Source: Streptomyces noursei ATCC 11455
GTDB taxonomy: Bacteria > Actinomycetota > Actinomycetes > Streptomycetales > Streptomycetaceae
Direction: 5' to 3'
Assembly: GCF_001704275.1 (NCBI RefSeq)
Contig: NZ_CP011533.1
Coordinates: 1,426,001-1,490,000, forward strand
Length of the DNA stretch: 64,000 bases
Both the position numbers and the translations under genes were made by a program. The notes beneath the pieces were generated by a model. The model worked only from the letters and a program-made list of their open reading frames with translations, was not told the DNA's origin and searched no databases. Shown here piece by piece: positions 8,201 to 16,381 of the stretch (positions are counted from its first letter, which is position 1; each line of letters begins with the position of its first letter).

Positions 8201-9410
8201 GGGGCAGCACCGCCGGGCGGGCGGGGTTCCCTTCGTCGGGGACCGGGCCGGTGCCCTCGGGCTCCGCCCCGTGCCGGTCGCGGGCGCGCGGCCTGCGGTG
8301 CTCGTACGCGGCGAACGCGGCCCAGCACACCAGCAGTGCGCCCGCGAAGACCGGCAGCCAGGCGAGTCGGGCGAGGAGCCAGGCGGGGCCGTCGGGGAGG
8401 GTGTGCAGGCCGGGCAGGGGGCCGGCCAGGAACCAGCCGGTGGCGGTGACGGCCATCATCGCGGTCTGGTGCCAGAGGTAGACGGTCATCGCGGAGAGGT
8501 TCAGCAGGGCGATCGCCGTCCAGGCGCCGGGGTGGCGCAGCGCCCGGTTGAGCGGGGCGCGCAGCAGCAGGGCCGCGCCGCACTGGGCGAGGCCGAAGGT
8601 GACGGCGGCCAGGGTGGGCGGGTTGAGGTTGGAGACCGCGGCGCCGGGGACGCCGACCATGGACGCGGGGTAGCCGGCGCACAGGACCAGGGCGGCGGTG
8701 GCGGTGGCGCCGCCGAGCAGCAGTGCCCACCCGGTCGTCCGGCGGTGGGCGGCGCCGCGGGCGCGGGCCGCGCCGAGGCAGTACGGGACGAGCCAGCCGG
8801 CGGGGAGGTTGAGCCAACCGAGCCAGCCGGGGGCGTCGAGGCCGAAGCGGAGGGCGTCGACGAGGACGACGACGGCGCACGGCCAGGCCGGGTGCAGGCG
8901 GGCGATCAGCGGGGTGGCCGCGGTGAGGGCGGCGAAGACCAGCAGGAACCACAGGGGTGACAGCACGAGTTTGACCAGGGTGTGGACGGTGTCCAGGTCG
9001 ACGCCGGAGGCGAGCATCGCGGCGGCGGCCACGGTCCAGACCGCGAGCACCGCGGCGACCGGGCGGAACAGTCGCCCGAGTCGGGCGTGCAGCCAGCGGT
9101 GGTGGGCGGTGCCGCGGGCGCGGGCGGCGGCATGGCTGCGCGCGGCGACCTCGCCGCCGACCAGGAAGAACACCGCCAGTGTTTGGAACAGCCAGGAGAT
9201 CGGGGCGAGTCGGGGCATCCGTTGGAGCGGGCTGGCGCCGTGCAGGGTGCCGCTGTCGGTGATCAGGGCGGTGACCAGCCAGTGGCCGAGGACCACGCCG
9301 AGGATGGCGAAGGCGCGCAGGGCGTCGGTGGCGCGGTCGCGGCCGGGCGGGGTGGCGGCCTGGACGCGGCGGACGAGGGCCGCCGCGGCGGCGCGTGGGG
9401 TGCTAGCCAC
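8193..9410 (-). CDS. Acyltransferase-3 family membrane protein
   Basis: 405 residues from a GTG start with GGGAGG upstream. The N-terminal DRATDALRAFAILGVVLGHWLV is the typical first membrane helix of the family, with the catalytic histidine in GHW. About ten hydrophobic segments follow, with PSHAAARARG-type cytoplasmic loops between them. Members O-acylate sugars, lipids or wall polymers at the membrane. The gene overlaps the hydrolase gene upstream by 8 bp and the kinase gene downstream by 8 bp. Its substrate is not predictable; a surface glycan or glycolipid is the reasonable guess. Confidence 0.9.
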   Translation of the reverse strand: MASTPRAAAAALVRRVQAATPPGRDRATDALRAFAILGVVLGHWLVTALITDSGTLHGASPLQRMPRLAPISWLFQTLAVFFLVGGEVAARSHAAARARGTAHHRWLHARLGRLFRPVAAVLAVWTVAAAAMLASGVDLDTVHTLVKLVLSPLWFLLVFAALTAATPLIARLHPAWPCAVVVLVDALRFGLDAPGWLGWLNLPAGWLVPYCLGAARARGAAHRRTTGWALLLGGATATAALVLCAGYPASMVGVPGAAVSNLNPPTLAAVTFGLAQCGAALLLRAPLNRALRHPGAWTAIALLNLSAMTVYLWHQTAMMAVTATGWFLAGPLPGLHTLPDGPAWLLARLAWLPVFAGALLVCWAAFAAYEHRRPRARDRHGAEPEGTGPVPDEGNPARPAVLPHA

Positions 9411-10428
9411 GGCGGGCCTCCCGCTGCGGGGCGGCGGTCGCGTCCGGGGTGGTCCCGTGCGGGGCTGTGACCGGGGGGCGTCCGGCGGTGATCCGGGCGA
9501 GGTTCTCCAGGGAGAGCGTGCCGGGCTTGAGGTAGTCGCTGTGGCCGCCGTCGCCGGCCGGGAAGATCCGGGCGCCGAACCCTGGGGAGACCGGGTCGGT
9601 GCCGAACCCGAGGGTGGTGGTGGGCAGGGGTAGTTGGGCGTGCGGGACGTGGTCGATCCAGTCGTCGGCGGCGCGGCCGGCCCAGACGGTGGCCCGGGTG
9701 TGCAGGTCCGCTGCGGTGTCGGCGCCGACGCCGGGGCTGCCGTAGAGGACGAGGTCGGTGGCGGGGAGGTCGGGGGCGGCCCGGCCGCAGACCACGGATC
9801 CGTAGGAGTGGCAGAGCAGAGCGATCCGATCGGTGGGATCGGCGTTCTTCAACTGCTTGATGAAGTCGATGAGTCGGGGGGCGGCGTCGTCGGCGCGGGC
9901 GGTGGTGAGGGCGGCGGGGCCGAAGGTGGCCGGGGTGGGGTAGCCGAGCCAGGCGATGACGGCGAAGTGGCCGCCGGGTTCCCGTCGGAGCCGCTGTTGG
10001 AGGGCCCGGGCGCCGGCGCGGAGGCGGTGGTAGGTGTCGAGGCCGGTGTCCGAGCCGGGGACCAGGACGGCGATGTGGTCGGCGCGCGCGAGGTCGCCGT
10101 AGACCTCGGTGCTGCGGCCGCCGTCGCGGCCGTCGAAGGTGAGGAAGTGCCGGCCGGGGTCGGCCATGGCGTGCAGCGCGGCGGCCCGCCGGTGGTCGCC
10201 GTGGGCGTCGGCGGTGCGCTCGGCCGCGCGGATGTCGGCGCGGGTGGTGGCGTAGCGGCGGGCGAGGGCGGTGGGGGTGGTGTCCCGCAGCGGGCCGAGG
10301 GCGGTGGGGGCCGGTGCCGGGACCGCGGCGGGGCGGGCCGCGCCCGACACCGGTACGGCCACCGAGGCGGTGACCAGCACGGCGAGCAGGGTGCGGGTCA
10401 GACGTCTTCTGCGCGGGCGGGGCGCCAT
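9403..10428 (-). CDS. Secreted DUF1023-type alpha/beta hydrolase
   Basis: 341 residues; the ATG at 10428 follows GGAAGGACC. A signal sequence or anchor (RRRRLTRTLLAVLVTASVAV) leads into an alpha/beta-hydrolase fold. The nucleophile elbow is LCHSYGSVV, the YGSPGVG strand follows, and the late GDGGHSDYL histidine region completes the site. This matches the actinobacterial DUF1023 family of predicted surface hydrolases. It is the first gene of the four-gene overlapping unit that ends with a two-component system. Esterase activity against an acylated surface polymer would pair logically with the acyltransferase, but this is inference. Confidence 0.85.
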   Translation of the reverse strand: MAPRPRRRRLTRTLLAVLVTASVAVPVSGAARPAAVPAPAPTALGPLRDTTPTALARRYATTRADIRAAERTADAHGDHRRAAALHAMADPGRHFLTFDGRDGGRSTEVYGDLARADHIAVLVPGSDTGLDTYHRLRAGARALQQRLRREPGGHFAVIAWLGYPTPATFGPAALTTARADDAAPRLIDFIKQLKNADPTDRIALLCHSYGSVVCGRAAPDLPATDLVLYGSPGVGADTAADLHTRATVWAGRAADDWIDHVPHAQLPLPTTTLGFGTDPVSPGFGARIFPAGDGGHSDYLKPGTLSLENLARITAGRPPVTAPHGTTPDATAAPQREARRG

Positions 10429-10586
10429 GGTGGGTGGTCCTTCCGTGCCGGGGCGGTGGGTGGTTCCGGCACCGAAGCTAGGGAGCGCGGCGAGTGATCG
10501 GCGTCCCGCCAGGGAGCGCATCTCGCGCGTAGTCCTCAGGTATGACGGGTAGGGGGTGCGGCCCCCGCGGCGGTGGTGATGGTCCG

Positions 10587-11675
10587 TCAGTTGTCCTGTG
10601 GTGGCGGGCCGGTGCTCTCCCGGGGTTCCAGGTGCGGGAGTTCGCCCTGGACGGTGCGGGGCGGACCGCCGTCGAGGAGGGCGAGCAGTTCGCCGGCGGC
10701 GAGCCGGCCGAAGCCCGCGGTGTCCCGGACCAGTGCGGTGAGTGGGGGGTGGGCGACGCGGCACAGCGGGGAGTCGTCCCAGGCGACGACGGACAGCCGG
10801 CCGGGGACGGGGATGCCGCGGCCGGCGGCGACCGAGGCGCCGGCGACGGCCATCACGTCGTTGTCGTAGATGATCGCGGTGGGCGGGGCCGCCGCGTCGA
10901 GGAGGCGGCGGGTGGCCTCGGCGCCCTCCGCGTCGGAGTAGTCGGTGGTGACCGAGCGGACCTGCCGGGCGTCCAGGCCGCGCCGGGCTGCCTCGGTACG
11001 CAGGGAGTGGATCCGGCGGGCGGTGTGGGCGAGGCCGGGCAGTCCGGCGATGTGCACGATCCGGCGGTGGCCGAGGTCGTGCAGGTGGTCCAGGATCCGG
11101 GCCATGGCCTTGGCGTCGTCGGCCCAGACGGTGGAGAGCAGCGGCGCGGTGGGCGGTCCGCTGGGCGCCGGGGCGGCGGGGCCGCCGATGGCGACGGCGG
11201 GGAGGCCGAGGGCGGCGAGGAGCGCGGGGCGGGGGTCGTCGGTGCGGGGATCGACGACGAGGACGCCGTCCACCCGGCGTTCGGCCCACCAGCGGCGGTA
11301 GAGCGCGCACTCGGTGTCGAGGTCCTCGACGACCTGGAAGAGCAGGGCGGTGCGCCGGGCGGAGAGCACCTCCTGGATGCCGGAGACGAGTTGGAGGAAG
11401 AAGGACTCCACGCCCAGGGTGCGGGCGGGGCGGGCCAGCACCAGGCCCAGGCAGTCGGCGCGTTCGCTGGAGAGGGCGCGGGCGGCGCTGTTGGCCTGCC
11501 AGCCCAGTTCGTCGGCGACCTTGCGGATCCGGGCGCGGGTGTCGGCGGAGACGCCCGGTCGGTCGTTGAGGGCGAAGGACACCGCGCTCTCGGAGACGCC
11601 GGCCCGCCGGGCGATGTCCTTGATCGTCGGGCGGCGGGCCGGCTTGCGGCGGGCCGCCTCACCGGGCGCTGTCAT
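10587..11675 (-). CDS. LacI-family transcriptional repressor
   Basis: 362 residues; the ATG at 11675 follows CGGAGGAG and is preferred over an upstream in-frame ATG. The N-terminal helix-turn-helix is TIKDIARRAGVSESAVSFAL (about 17-36) with the hinge ALSSERADCLGL. A periplasmic-binding-like effector domain fills the rest. It is divergent from the sugar importer and glycosidase operon, and a LacI-type palindrome with a central CG sits at 11803-11822 inside that operon's promoter. It very likely represses the operon in the absence of a mannose-containing inducer. Confidence 0.93.
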   Translation of the reverse strand: MTAPGEAARRKPARRPTIKDIARRAGVSESAVSFALNDRPGVSADTRARIRKVADELGWQANSAARALSSERADCLGLVLARPARTLGVESFFLQLVSGIQEVLSARRTALLFQVVEDLDTECALYRRWWAERRVDGVLVVDPRTDDPRPALLAALGLPAVAIGGPAAPAPSGPPTAPLLSTVWADDAKAMARILDHLHDLGHRRIVHIAGLPGLAHTARRIHSLRTEAARRGLDARQVRSVTTDYSDAEGAEATRRLLDAAAPPTAIIYDNDVMAVAGASVAAGRGIPVPGRLSVVAWDDSPLCRVAHPPLTALVRDTAGFGRLAAGELLALLDGGPPRTVQGELPHLEPRESTGPPPQDN

Positions 11676-11795
11676 CGCGGGCTCCTCCGGGCCGAACCGC
11701 ATGAGTGCCGACAGTCTGATCAGGGCGGCGGGGCCTGTCAATCAATGCTCGGGCAGCGAGGGACAGCACCTCAAAAGCGGTGTGATACCGGGGTG

Positions 11796-11825
11796 TTGAC
11801 ACCTACTAAATCGCATTAGTAGCGT
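11796..11825 (+). promoter_or_regulatory. Promoter with embedded LacI operator for the sugar operon
   Basis: TTGACA at 11796-11801 and TAGCGT at 11820-11825 are separated by 18 bp and resemble a vegetative promoter. The spacer and part of the -10 box hold CTACTAAATCGCATTAGTAG (11803-11822), a palindrome with 7 of 9 matching positions around a central CG, as typical of LacI-family operators. Repressor bound here would block RNA polymerase directly. Confidence 0.75.
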
Positions 11826-11946
11826 CTGCCGCGTCGCGATCCGGGAGCCTTGAGGCCCGCGGTACGGCACCGGTTCCCCGCGCTGCGAGACCTTCGACAG
11901 ATTTCTGGTCCGAGCACTTCCGAGCACTTCAGCAAAGGAGCCGGCC

Positions 11947-13242
11947 ATGCGTCGTCATTCCCGTCGAACACCCGCCGCCACCGCGGCACTCGCCGCCTGC
12001 GCACTTCTCCTGTCCGCGTGTGGCGCCCCGGACGGCGGCGGGGATTCCGACAGCGCGGCGGGGAAGGTGGAAGGGCAGGTCACCTTTCAGACCTGGAATC
12101 TGAAGGCGCGTTTCCAGAAGTATTTCGACGGGGTCGTCGCGGAGTTCGAGAAGAAGTACCCGGGCACCAAGGTGAAGTGGATCGACCAGCCGGCCGAGGG
12201 TTATCCGCAGAAGCTGAGCGCGGACGCCGCCGCCGGTACCCTGCCCGATGTGGTCAATGTGTCGCCGGACCTCGCCTATCCGCTGGCGAAGGCCGGACTG
12301 GCGCTCGACATCGGCACGGCGGCGGGGAAATACCGGGGCGAGTATCTGGACGGGGCCTGGCGGAGCCATGAGATGCCGGGGCTGTCGGGCGTCTACGCCT
12401 TCCCCTGGTATCTCAACACCGGCCCGATGTTCTACAACAAGGACCTGTTCCGGAAGGCCGGTCTGGATCCGGCGAAGCCGCCGACCACCTACGACCGGCT
12501 GTTCGCGGACGCGCTGACCATGGCGCGGAAGAGCGACCGCAGGATCGCGATGCTGGCCGGCGCGCCGTCGATCGAGGACTTCGGTCGCTACGGCGTGCGG
12601 CTGATGGACGCCCGGGGCACGGAGTTCACCTTCAACGAGCCCAAGGGCGTGGAGCTGCTCACGCACTATCAACAGCTGTACGCGGCCGGGGCGCTGGATG
12701 CGCAGGCGCTCACCGCGGTGGCCGAGTCGGCGGGGCGCAAGTTCCAGCAGCAGTCGGTGGCGATGAATCCGGGCAGCGCGCTCGATCTGGAGAACTTCAA
12801 AAGGGACGCGCCGGACCTCTACAAGAACATCGGCATCACCGACGCGGTCAACAACACCGGCAAGGCCAATATGTATGTGCAGGGCCTGATGGTGAGCGCG
12901 GACAGCAAGGTGAAACCCGCGGCGGTGGCGTTCGCGCACTTCGTGACGGACCGGCGGCATCAGATGGCGTTCGCGGAACAGGTCGCGGTCTTTCCGAGCA
13001 CGAAGGGATCGCTGGACGATCCGTACTTCACCAAGGAGGACGGCACGGACGCCACGCGGGTGCGGGTAGCGGCGGCGAAATCCCTGAGGACCGCGGTGAA
13101 TTACACCCCGGTAGTGCTCAGCGACCAGATGAAGACGGTGTTGCGCAATGCGGTCGCCCGGGCCCTCCAGGGGAAGCAGTCGCCGAAGGAGGCACTGGAT
13201 TCCGCGGTGGCGGAGTGCAATCGTCTGCTGAAGACCGGTTGA
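11947..13242 (+). CDS. Sugar ABC importer, solute-binding lipoprotein
   Basis: 431 residues; AGGAG lies 8 nt before the ATG. A lipoprotein signal ends in the lipobox LLSACG. The mature protein is a type-1 extracellular binding protein of the sugar family, with VTFQTWNLKARF as first strand, LPDVVNVSPDLAYP, and PWYLNTGPMFYNKDLF in the ligand cleft region. It is the first gene of an operon with two permeases and two glycosidases. Based on those enzymes the ligand is probably a mannose-containing oligosaccharide. Confidence 0.93.
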   Translation: MRRHSRRTPAATAALAACALLLSACGAPDGGGDSDSAAGKVEGQVTFQTWNLKARFQKYFDGVVAEFEKKYPGTKVKWIDQPAEGYPQKLSADAAAGTLPDVVNVSPDLAYPLAKAGLALDIGTAAGKYRGEYLDGAWRSHEMPGLSGVYAFPWYLNTGPMFYNKDLFRKAGLDPAKPPTTYDRLFADALTMARKSDRRIAMLAGAPSIEDFGRYGVRLMDARGTEFTFNEPKGVELLTHYQQLYAAGALDAQALTAVAESAGRKFQQQSVAMNPGSALDLENFKRDAPDLYKNIGITDAVNNTGKANMYVQGLMVSADSKVKPAAVAFAHFVTDRRHQMAFAEQVAVFPSTKGSLDDPYFTKEDGTDATRVRVAAAKSLRTAVNYTPVVLSDQMKTVLRNAVARALQGKQSPKEALDSAVAECNRLLKTG

Positions 13243-13249
13243 GGCCGGG

Positions 13250-14179
13250 ATGGGCATGCGGAATGCCGCGGCGGCCGTTGCGCCACGGGGATCCGGTCGC
13301 CGCCGGGGAATCCGTACGCATCTGCCCACCAGCCCCTGGTTGTTCCTCGCGCCCGGGCTGCTGGTCGTCGGCGGATTCAGCCTCTATCCGTTCCTGAGCA
13401 CGGTGGCGCATTCCTTCACCGATGCCCGGACGCTGCGGGCCGGGCGGTTCACCGGCGGCGCCAACTACCAGGAGATGCTCCACGACCCGATGTTCTGGAC
13501 GGGACTGCGCAACAGCGTGCTCTACGTCCTGGGCGTCGTGCCGCCACTGGTGGTGCTGCCGTTGCTGCTGGCGCTGCTCGTCCGGCGGAGCGTGCCCGGC
13601 ATCGCCTTCTTCCGGGCCGCGTTCTACCTCCCGGTGGTCGCCTCGGTCGTGGTGGTCGGGCTGATCTGGGTCTGGCTGTTGGACGACCGGGGGTTGATCA
13701 ACGCGCTGTTGGAGGCGCTGGGGTTCGGCCGGGCCCGTTTCCTCAGCGACCCGTGGCTGCTGCTTCTCAGCGCGATGGCGGTGACGGTCTGGAAGGGCCT
13801 CGGCTACTACATGATCATTTATCTGGCGGCGCTGGCCCAGGTGCCGCGGGAGCTGCACGAGGCGTGCGCGGTCGACGGGGCGGGTCCGGTGCGGCGCTTC
13901 CTGACCGTCACGGTGCCGGCGGTGCGCGCCACGATGGTGCTGGTGGCGGCGCTCTCCGCGGTCAACGCCTTCAAGGTGTTCTCCGAGGTGTATCTGATGG
14001 CCGGGGCGACCGGCGGCCCCGGTGGGGAGGACACCACGCTGGTGATGCTCGTCCAGCAGGCCGGCACCGGGCTCAGCGGGCGGGTCGGGTACGCCTCGGC
14101 GCTGTCGGTGGTGGTCTTCGTGCTCACGCTCGGGCTGATGCTGCTGGTGTTGCGCGCCAATCGCGGGGAGGACCGATGA
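13250..14179 (+). CDS. Sugar ABC importer permease 1 (MalF/UgpA type)
   Basis: 309 residues with six or so membrane helices beginning at PWLFLAPGLLVVGGFSLYP. The coupling-loop EAA motif is ELHEACAVDGAGPVRRFLTVTVP, which contacts the ATPase. It begins 8 bp after the binding-protein gene. Its TGA overlaps the ATG of permease 2 (ATGA). No ATPase gene is in the operon; Streptomyces sugar importers of this class commonly share the MsiK ATPase encoded elsewhere. Confidence 0.93.
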   Translation: MGMRNAAAAVAPRGSGRRRGIRTHLPTSPWLFLAPGLLVVGGFSLYPFLSTVAHSFTDARTLRAGRFTGGANYQEMLHDPMFWTGLRNSVLYVLGVVPPLVVLPLLLALLVRRSVPGIAFFRAAFYLPVVASVVVVGLIWVWLLDDRGLINALLEALGFGRARFLSDPWLLLLSAMAVTVWKGLGYYMIIYLAALAQVPRELHEACAVDGAGPVRRFLTVTVPAVRATMVLVAALSAVNAFKVFSEVYLMAGATGGPGGEDTTLVMLVQQAGTGLSGRVGYASALSVVVFVLTLGLMLLVLRANRGEDR

Positions 14180-15027
14180 CGGGGGCGGTGGGGCGCCGGC
14201 GGAGGGCGGCCGGATGGTCGTCGGCGGCCCGCTATCTGCTGCTGCTCGCGGTGCTGGCGCTGACCGTCGGGCCGTTCCTGTGGCAGCTGTCGACGTCGCT
14301 CAAGGGCCCCGGCGAGGACATCTACCGCTTTCCGCCGAGCCTGTTGCCGCGCCATCCGACGCTGGCCAACTACGCCGAGGTGGCGCGGGTGATCCCGGTC
14401 TGGGACTTCGCGCTGAACTCCCTCAAGGTCGCCGCGGCCAATGTGCTGACCAACTGCGCGGGCGCGGCGCTGGCGGGCTACGCGCTGGCCCGGCTGCGGT
14501 TCCGCGGTCGCCGGGTCGCCGTGGCGGTCTTCGTCATGGCGATGCTGGTGCCGGTCGAAAGCATCATGATCGCCCAGTTCATGACGATGCGTCAGCTACA
14601 GTTGCACGACACCCTGCTCGGGGTGGTGCTGCCCGGCTGCATCGGCGCGATGAATGTCCTGCTGATGCGGAACGCCTTCGCGGCGCTGCCGTACGAGGTC
14701 GAGGAGGCGGCGTTCGTGGACGGCGCCTCCGCCTGGCAGCGGTTCGTACGGATCGCGCTGCCGTCGGTCAAGGGCACCCTCGCAGTGGTCGCGGTCTTCG
14801 CGTTCATGGGTGCCTGGGACGACTTCCTGTGGCCGCTGATCGTGCTGAGCGACCAGTCGAAGTTCACCCTGACCGTCGGCCTGAACTATCTGCACGGCAC
14901 CTTCGCGGACAACCAGCGGCTGGTGGCGGCCGGTTCGGTGATCGCCGTCCTTCCGCTGATCGTGTTGTTCGCCGGTCTCCAGCGCTACTTCTTCCGCGGC
15001 GTCGGGGAGGGCGCCGTCAAGGGCTGA
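14176..15027 (+). CDS. Sugar ABC importer permease 2 (MalG/UgpE type)
   Basis: 283 residues; the ATG at 14176 is preceded by GGGGAGG and overlaps the previous stop. Membrane helices start at YLLLLAVLALTVGPFLW and the EAA motif reads EVEEAAFVDGASAWQRF. Together with permease 1 it forms the membrane channel of a carbohydrate importer. Confidence 0.93.
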   Translation: MTGAVGRRRRAAGWSSAARYLLLLAVLALTVGPFLWQLSTSLKGPGEDIYRFPPSLLPRHPTLANYAEVARVIPVWDFALNSLKVAAANVLTNCAGAALAGYALARLRFRGRRVAVAVFVMAMLVPVESIMIAQFMTMRQLQLHDTLLGVVLPGCIGAMNVLLMRNAFAALPYEVEEAAFVDGASAWQRFVRIALPSVKGTLAVVAVFAFMGAWDDFLWPLIVLSDQSKFTLTVGLNYLHGTFADNQRLVAAGSVIAVLPLIVLFAGLQRYFFRGVGEGAVKG

Positions 15028-15058
15028 TGCCACACCCACCCGGAGGGACAGGACCACC

Positions 15059-16327
15059 ATGCCCGTATCCGACGAGCCCCGCCGGATCCGCTTCGGCGTC
15101 AACTACACCCCCAGCCGGGGATGGTTCCACCACTGGCTGGACTTCGATCCGGACGCGGTGCGCGCCGATCTGGACGCGCTCGCCGCCCTCGGCCTGGACC
15201 ATGTGCGGGTCTTCCCGCTGTGGCCGCTGTTCCAGCCCAACCGCACGCTGATCCGGCCGCGCGCCGTCGAGCAGCTGGTGCGGTTGGCCGACGCGGCGGC
15301 CGAGCGCGGCCTGGACGTCGCGGTGGACGGCCTCCAGGGCCACCTGTCCAGCTTCGACTTCCTGCCCGCCTGGACGCAAACCTGGCACCGCCGCAACCTC
15401 TTCACCGACCCGGAGGTGCTCGCCGGCCAGGAGGAGTACCTGCGGACGCTGGCCGCCGCGCTCGCCGACCGGCCCGGCTTCCTCGGGATGACCCTCGGCA
15501 ACGAGATCAACCAGTTCGCGGACCGCCCGCACCCCGACCCGGACCGGATCACCGGGGCGCAGGCGGCGGCCTGGCTGGAGCGGATGCTGGCCGCGTGCGA
15601 GCGGGGCGCGCCGGGCCGGGCGCATCTGCACGCCGCGTACGACGCCGCCTGGTACCTCGACGGCCATCCCTTCACCCCCGCGCACGCCGCCCGGCTGGGC
15701 GCGATGACGGCGGTGCACTCCTGGGTGTTCAACGGGACCGCGCAGCGCCACGGCCCGGCCGGTGTCGCCACCGAGCAGCACGCCGCGTACCTCATCGAGC
15801 TGTCCAAGGCGTGGGCGCGCGACCCGCGGCGCCCGGTCTGGCTCCAGGAGGTCGGCGCCCCGGCCCCGCACGTCCCCGAGGACCGCGCGGCCCGCTTCAC
15901 CACCGCGACCGTCGCCAACTCACTTGACTGTCAAGATGTTTGGGGCATCACCTGGTGGTGTGCGTACGACGTCTCGCGGTCGCTCGCGGACTTCCCTGAG
16001 CTGGAGTACGGGCTGGGGCTGCTCACCGAGGACCGGGCGGTCAAGCCGGTGGGCCGGGCCTTCGCTGAGCAGGCGGCGCACTGGCGGGACCGGCCGCACC
16101 GGCCGCCGGCGCGCACCACCGCACTGGTCGTGGACGTCGGTGACGCCGAGGAGGCGCCGCACCGGTCGGTGTGCGCGCCCGGCGGCCCGGTCTTCGAGGC
16201 ATGGGCACGGCTGGCCGGGCAAGGCGCCAGGCCCGCCCTCGTGCTCGCGCAACTCGCCACTGACACCGCACATTTGACGTCGCGTGGGATCACCGAGGTG
16301 TGCACCCCCGACGAGGTGGGGCAGTGA
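15059..16327 (+). CDS. Clan GH-A glycoside hydrolase (GH5-like, probable beta-mannoside-active)
   Basis: 422 residues with no signal peptide, so the enzyme is cytoplasmic and acts after uptake. It is a TIM-barrel glycosidase with the acid/base glutamate in TLGNEINQF (Glu149) and the nucleophile glutamate in VWLQEVGAP (Glu265). Further aromatic strands are HSWVFNG and GITWWCAYDVSRS. The N-terminal RFGVNYTPSRGWFHHW resembles actinobacterial proteins annotated as cellulase-family or glycoside hydrolases next to GH38 enzymes. The exact bond cut is not known; a beta-linked mannoside or glucoside core is consistent with the neighbouring alpha-mannosidase. It lies 31 bp after permease 2. Confidence 0.85.
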   Translation: MPVSDEPRRIRFGVNYTPSRGWFHHWLDFDPDAVRADLDALAALGLDHVRVFPLWPLFQPNRTLIRPRAVEQLVRLADAAAERGLDVAVDGLQGHLSSFDFLPAWTQTWHRRNLFTDPEVLAGQEEYLRTLAAALADRPGFLGMTLGNEINQFADRPHPDPDRITGAQAAAWLERMLAACERGAPGRAHLHAAYDAAWYLDGHPFTPAHAARLGAMTAVHSWVFNGTAQRHGPAGVATEQHAAYLIELSKAWARDPRRPVWLQEVGAPAPHVPEDRAARFTTATVANSLDCQDVWGITWWCAYDVSRSLADFPELEYGLGLLTEDRAVKPVGRAFAEQAAHWRDRPHRPPARTTALVVDVGDAEEAPHRSVCAPGGPVFEAWARLAGQGARPALVLAQLATDTAHLTSRGITEVCTPDEVGQ

Positions 16328-16381
16328 CTCCCCGCCGGCCCGCCCCGCACCCCGTCTCCCCGACCTCTGGAGCCGTGAGCC

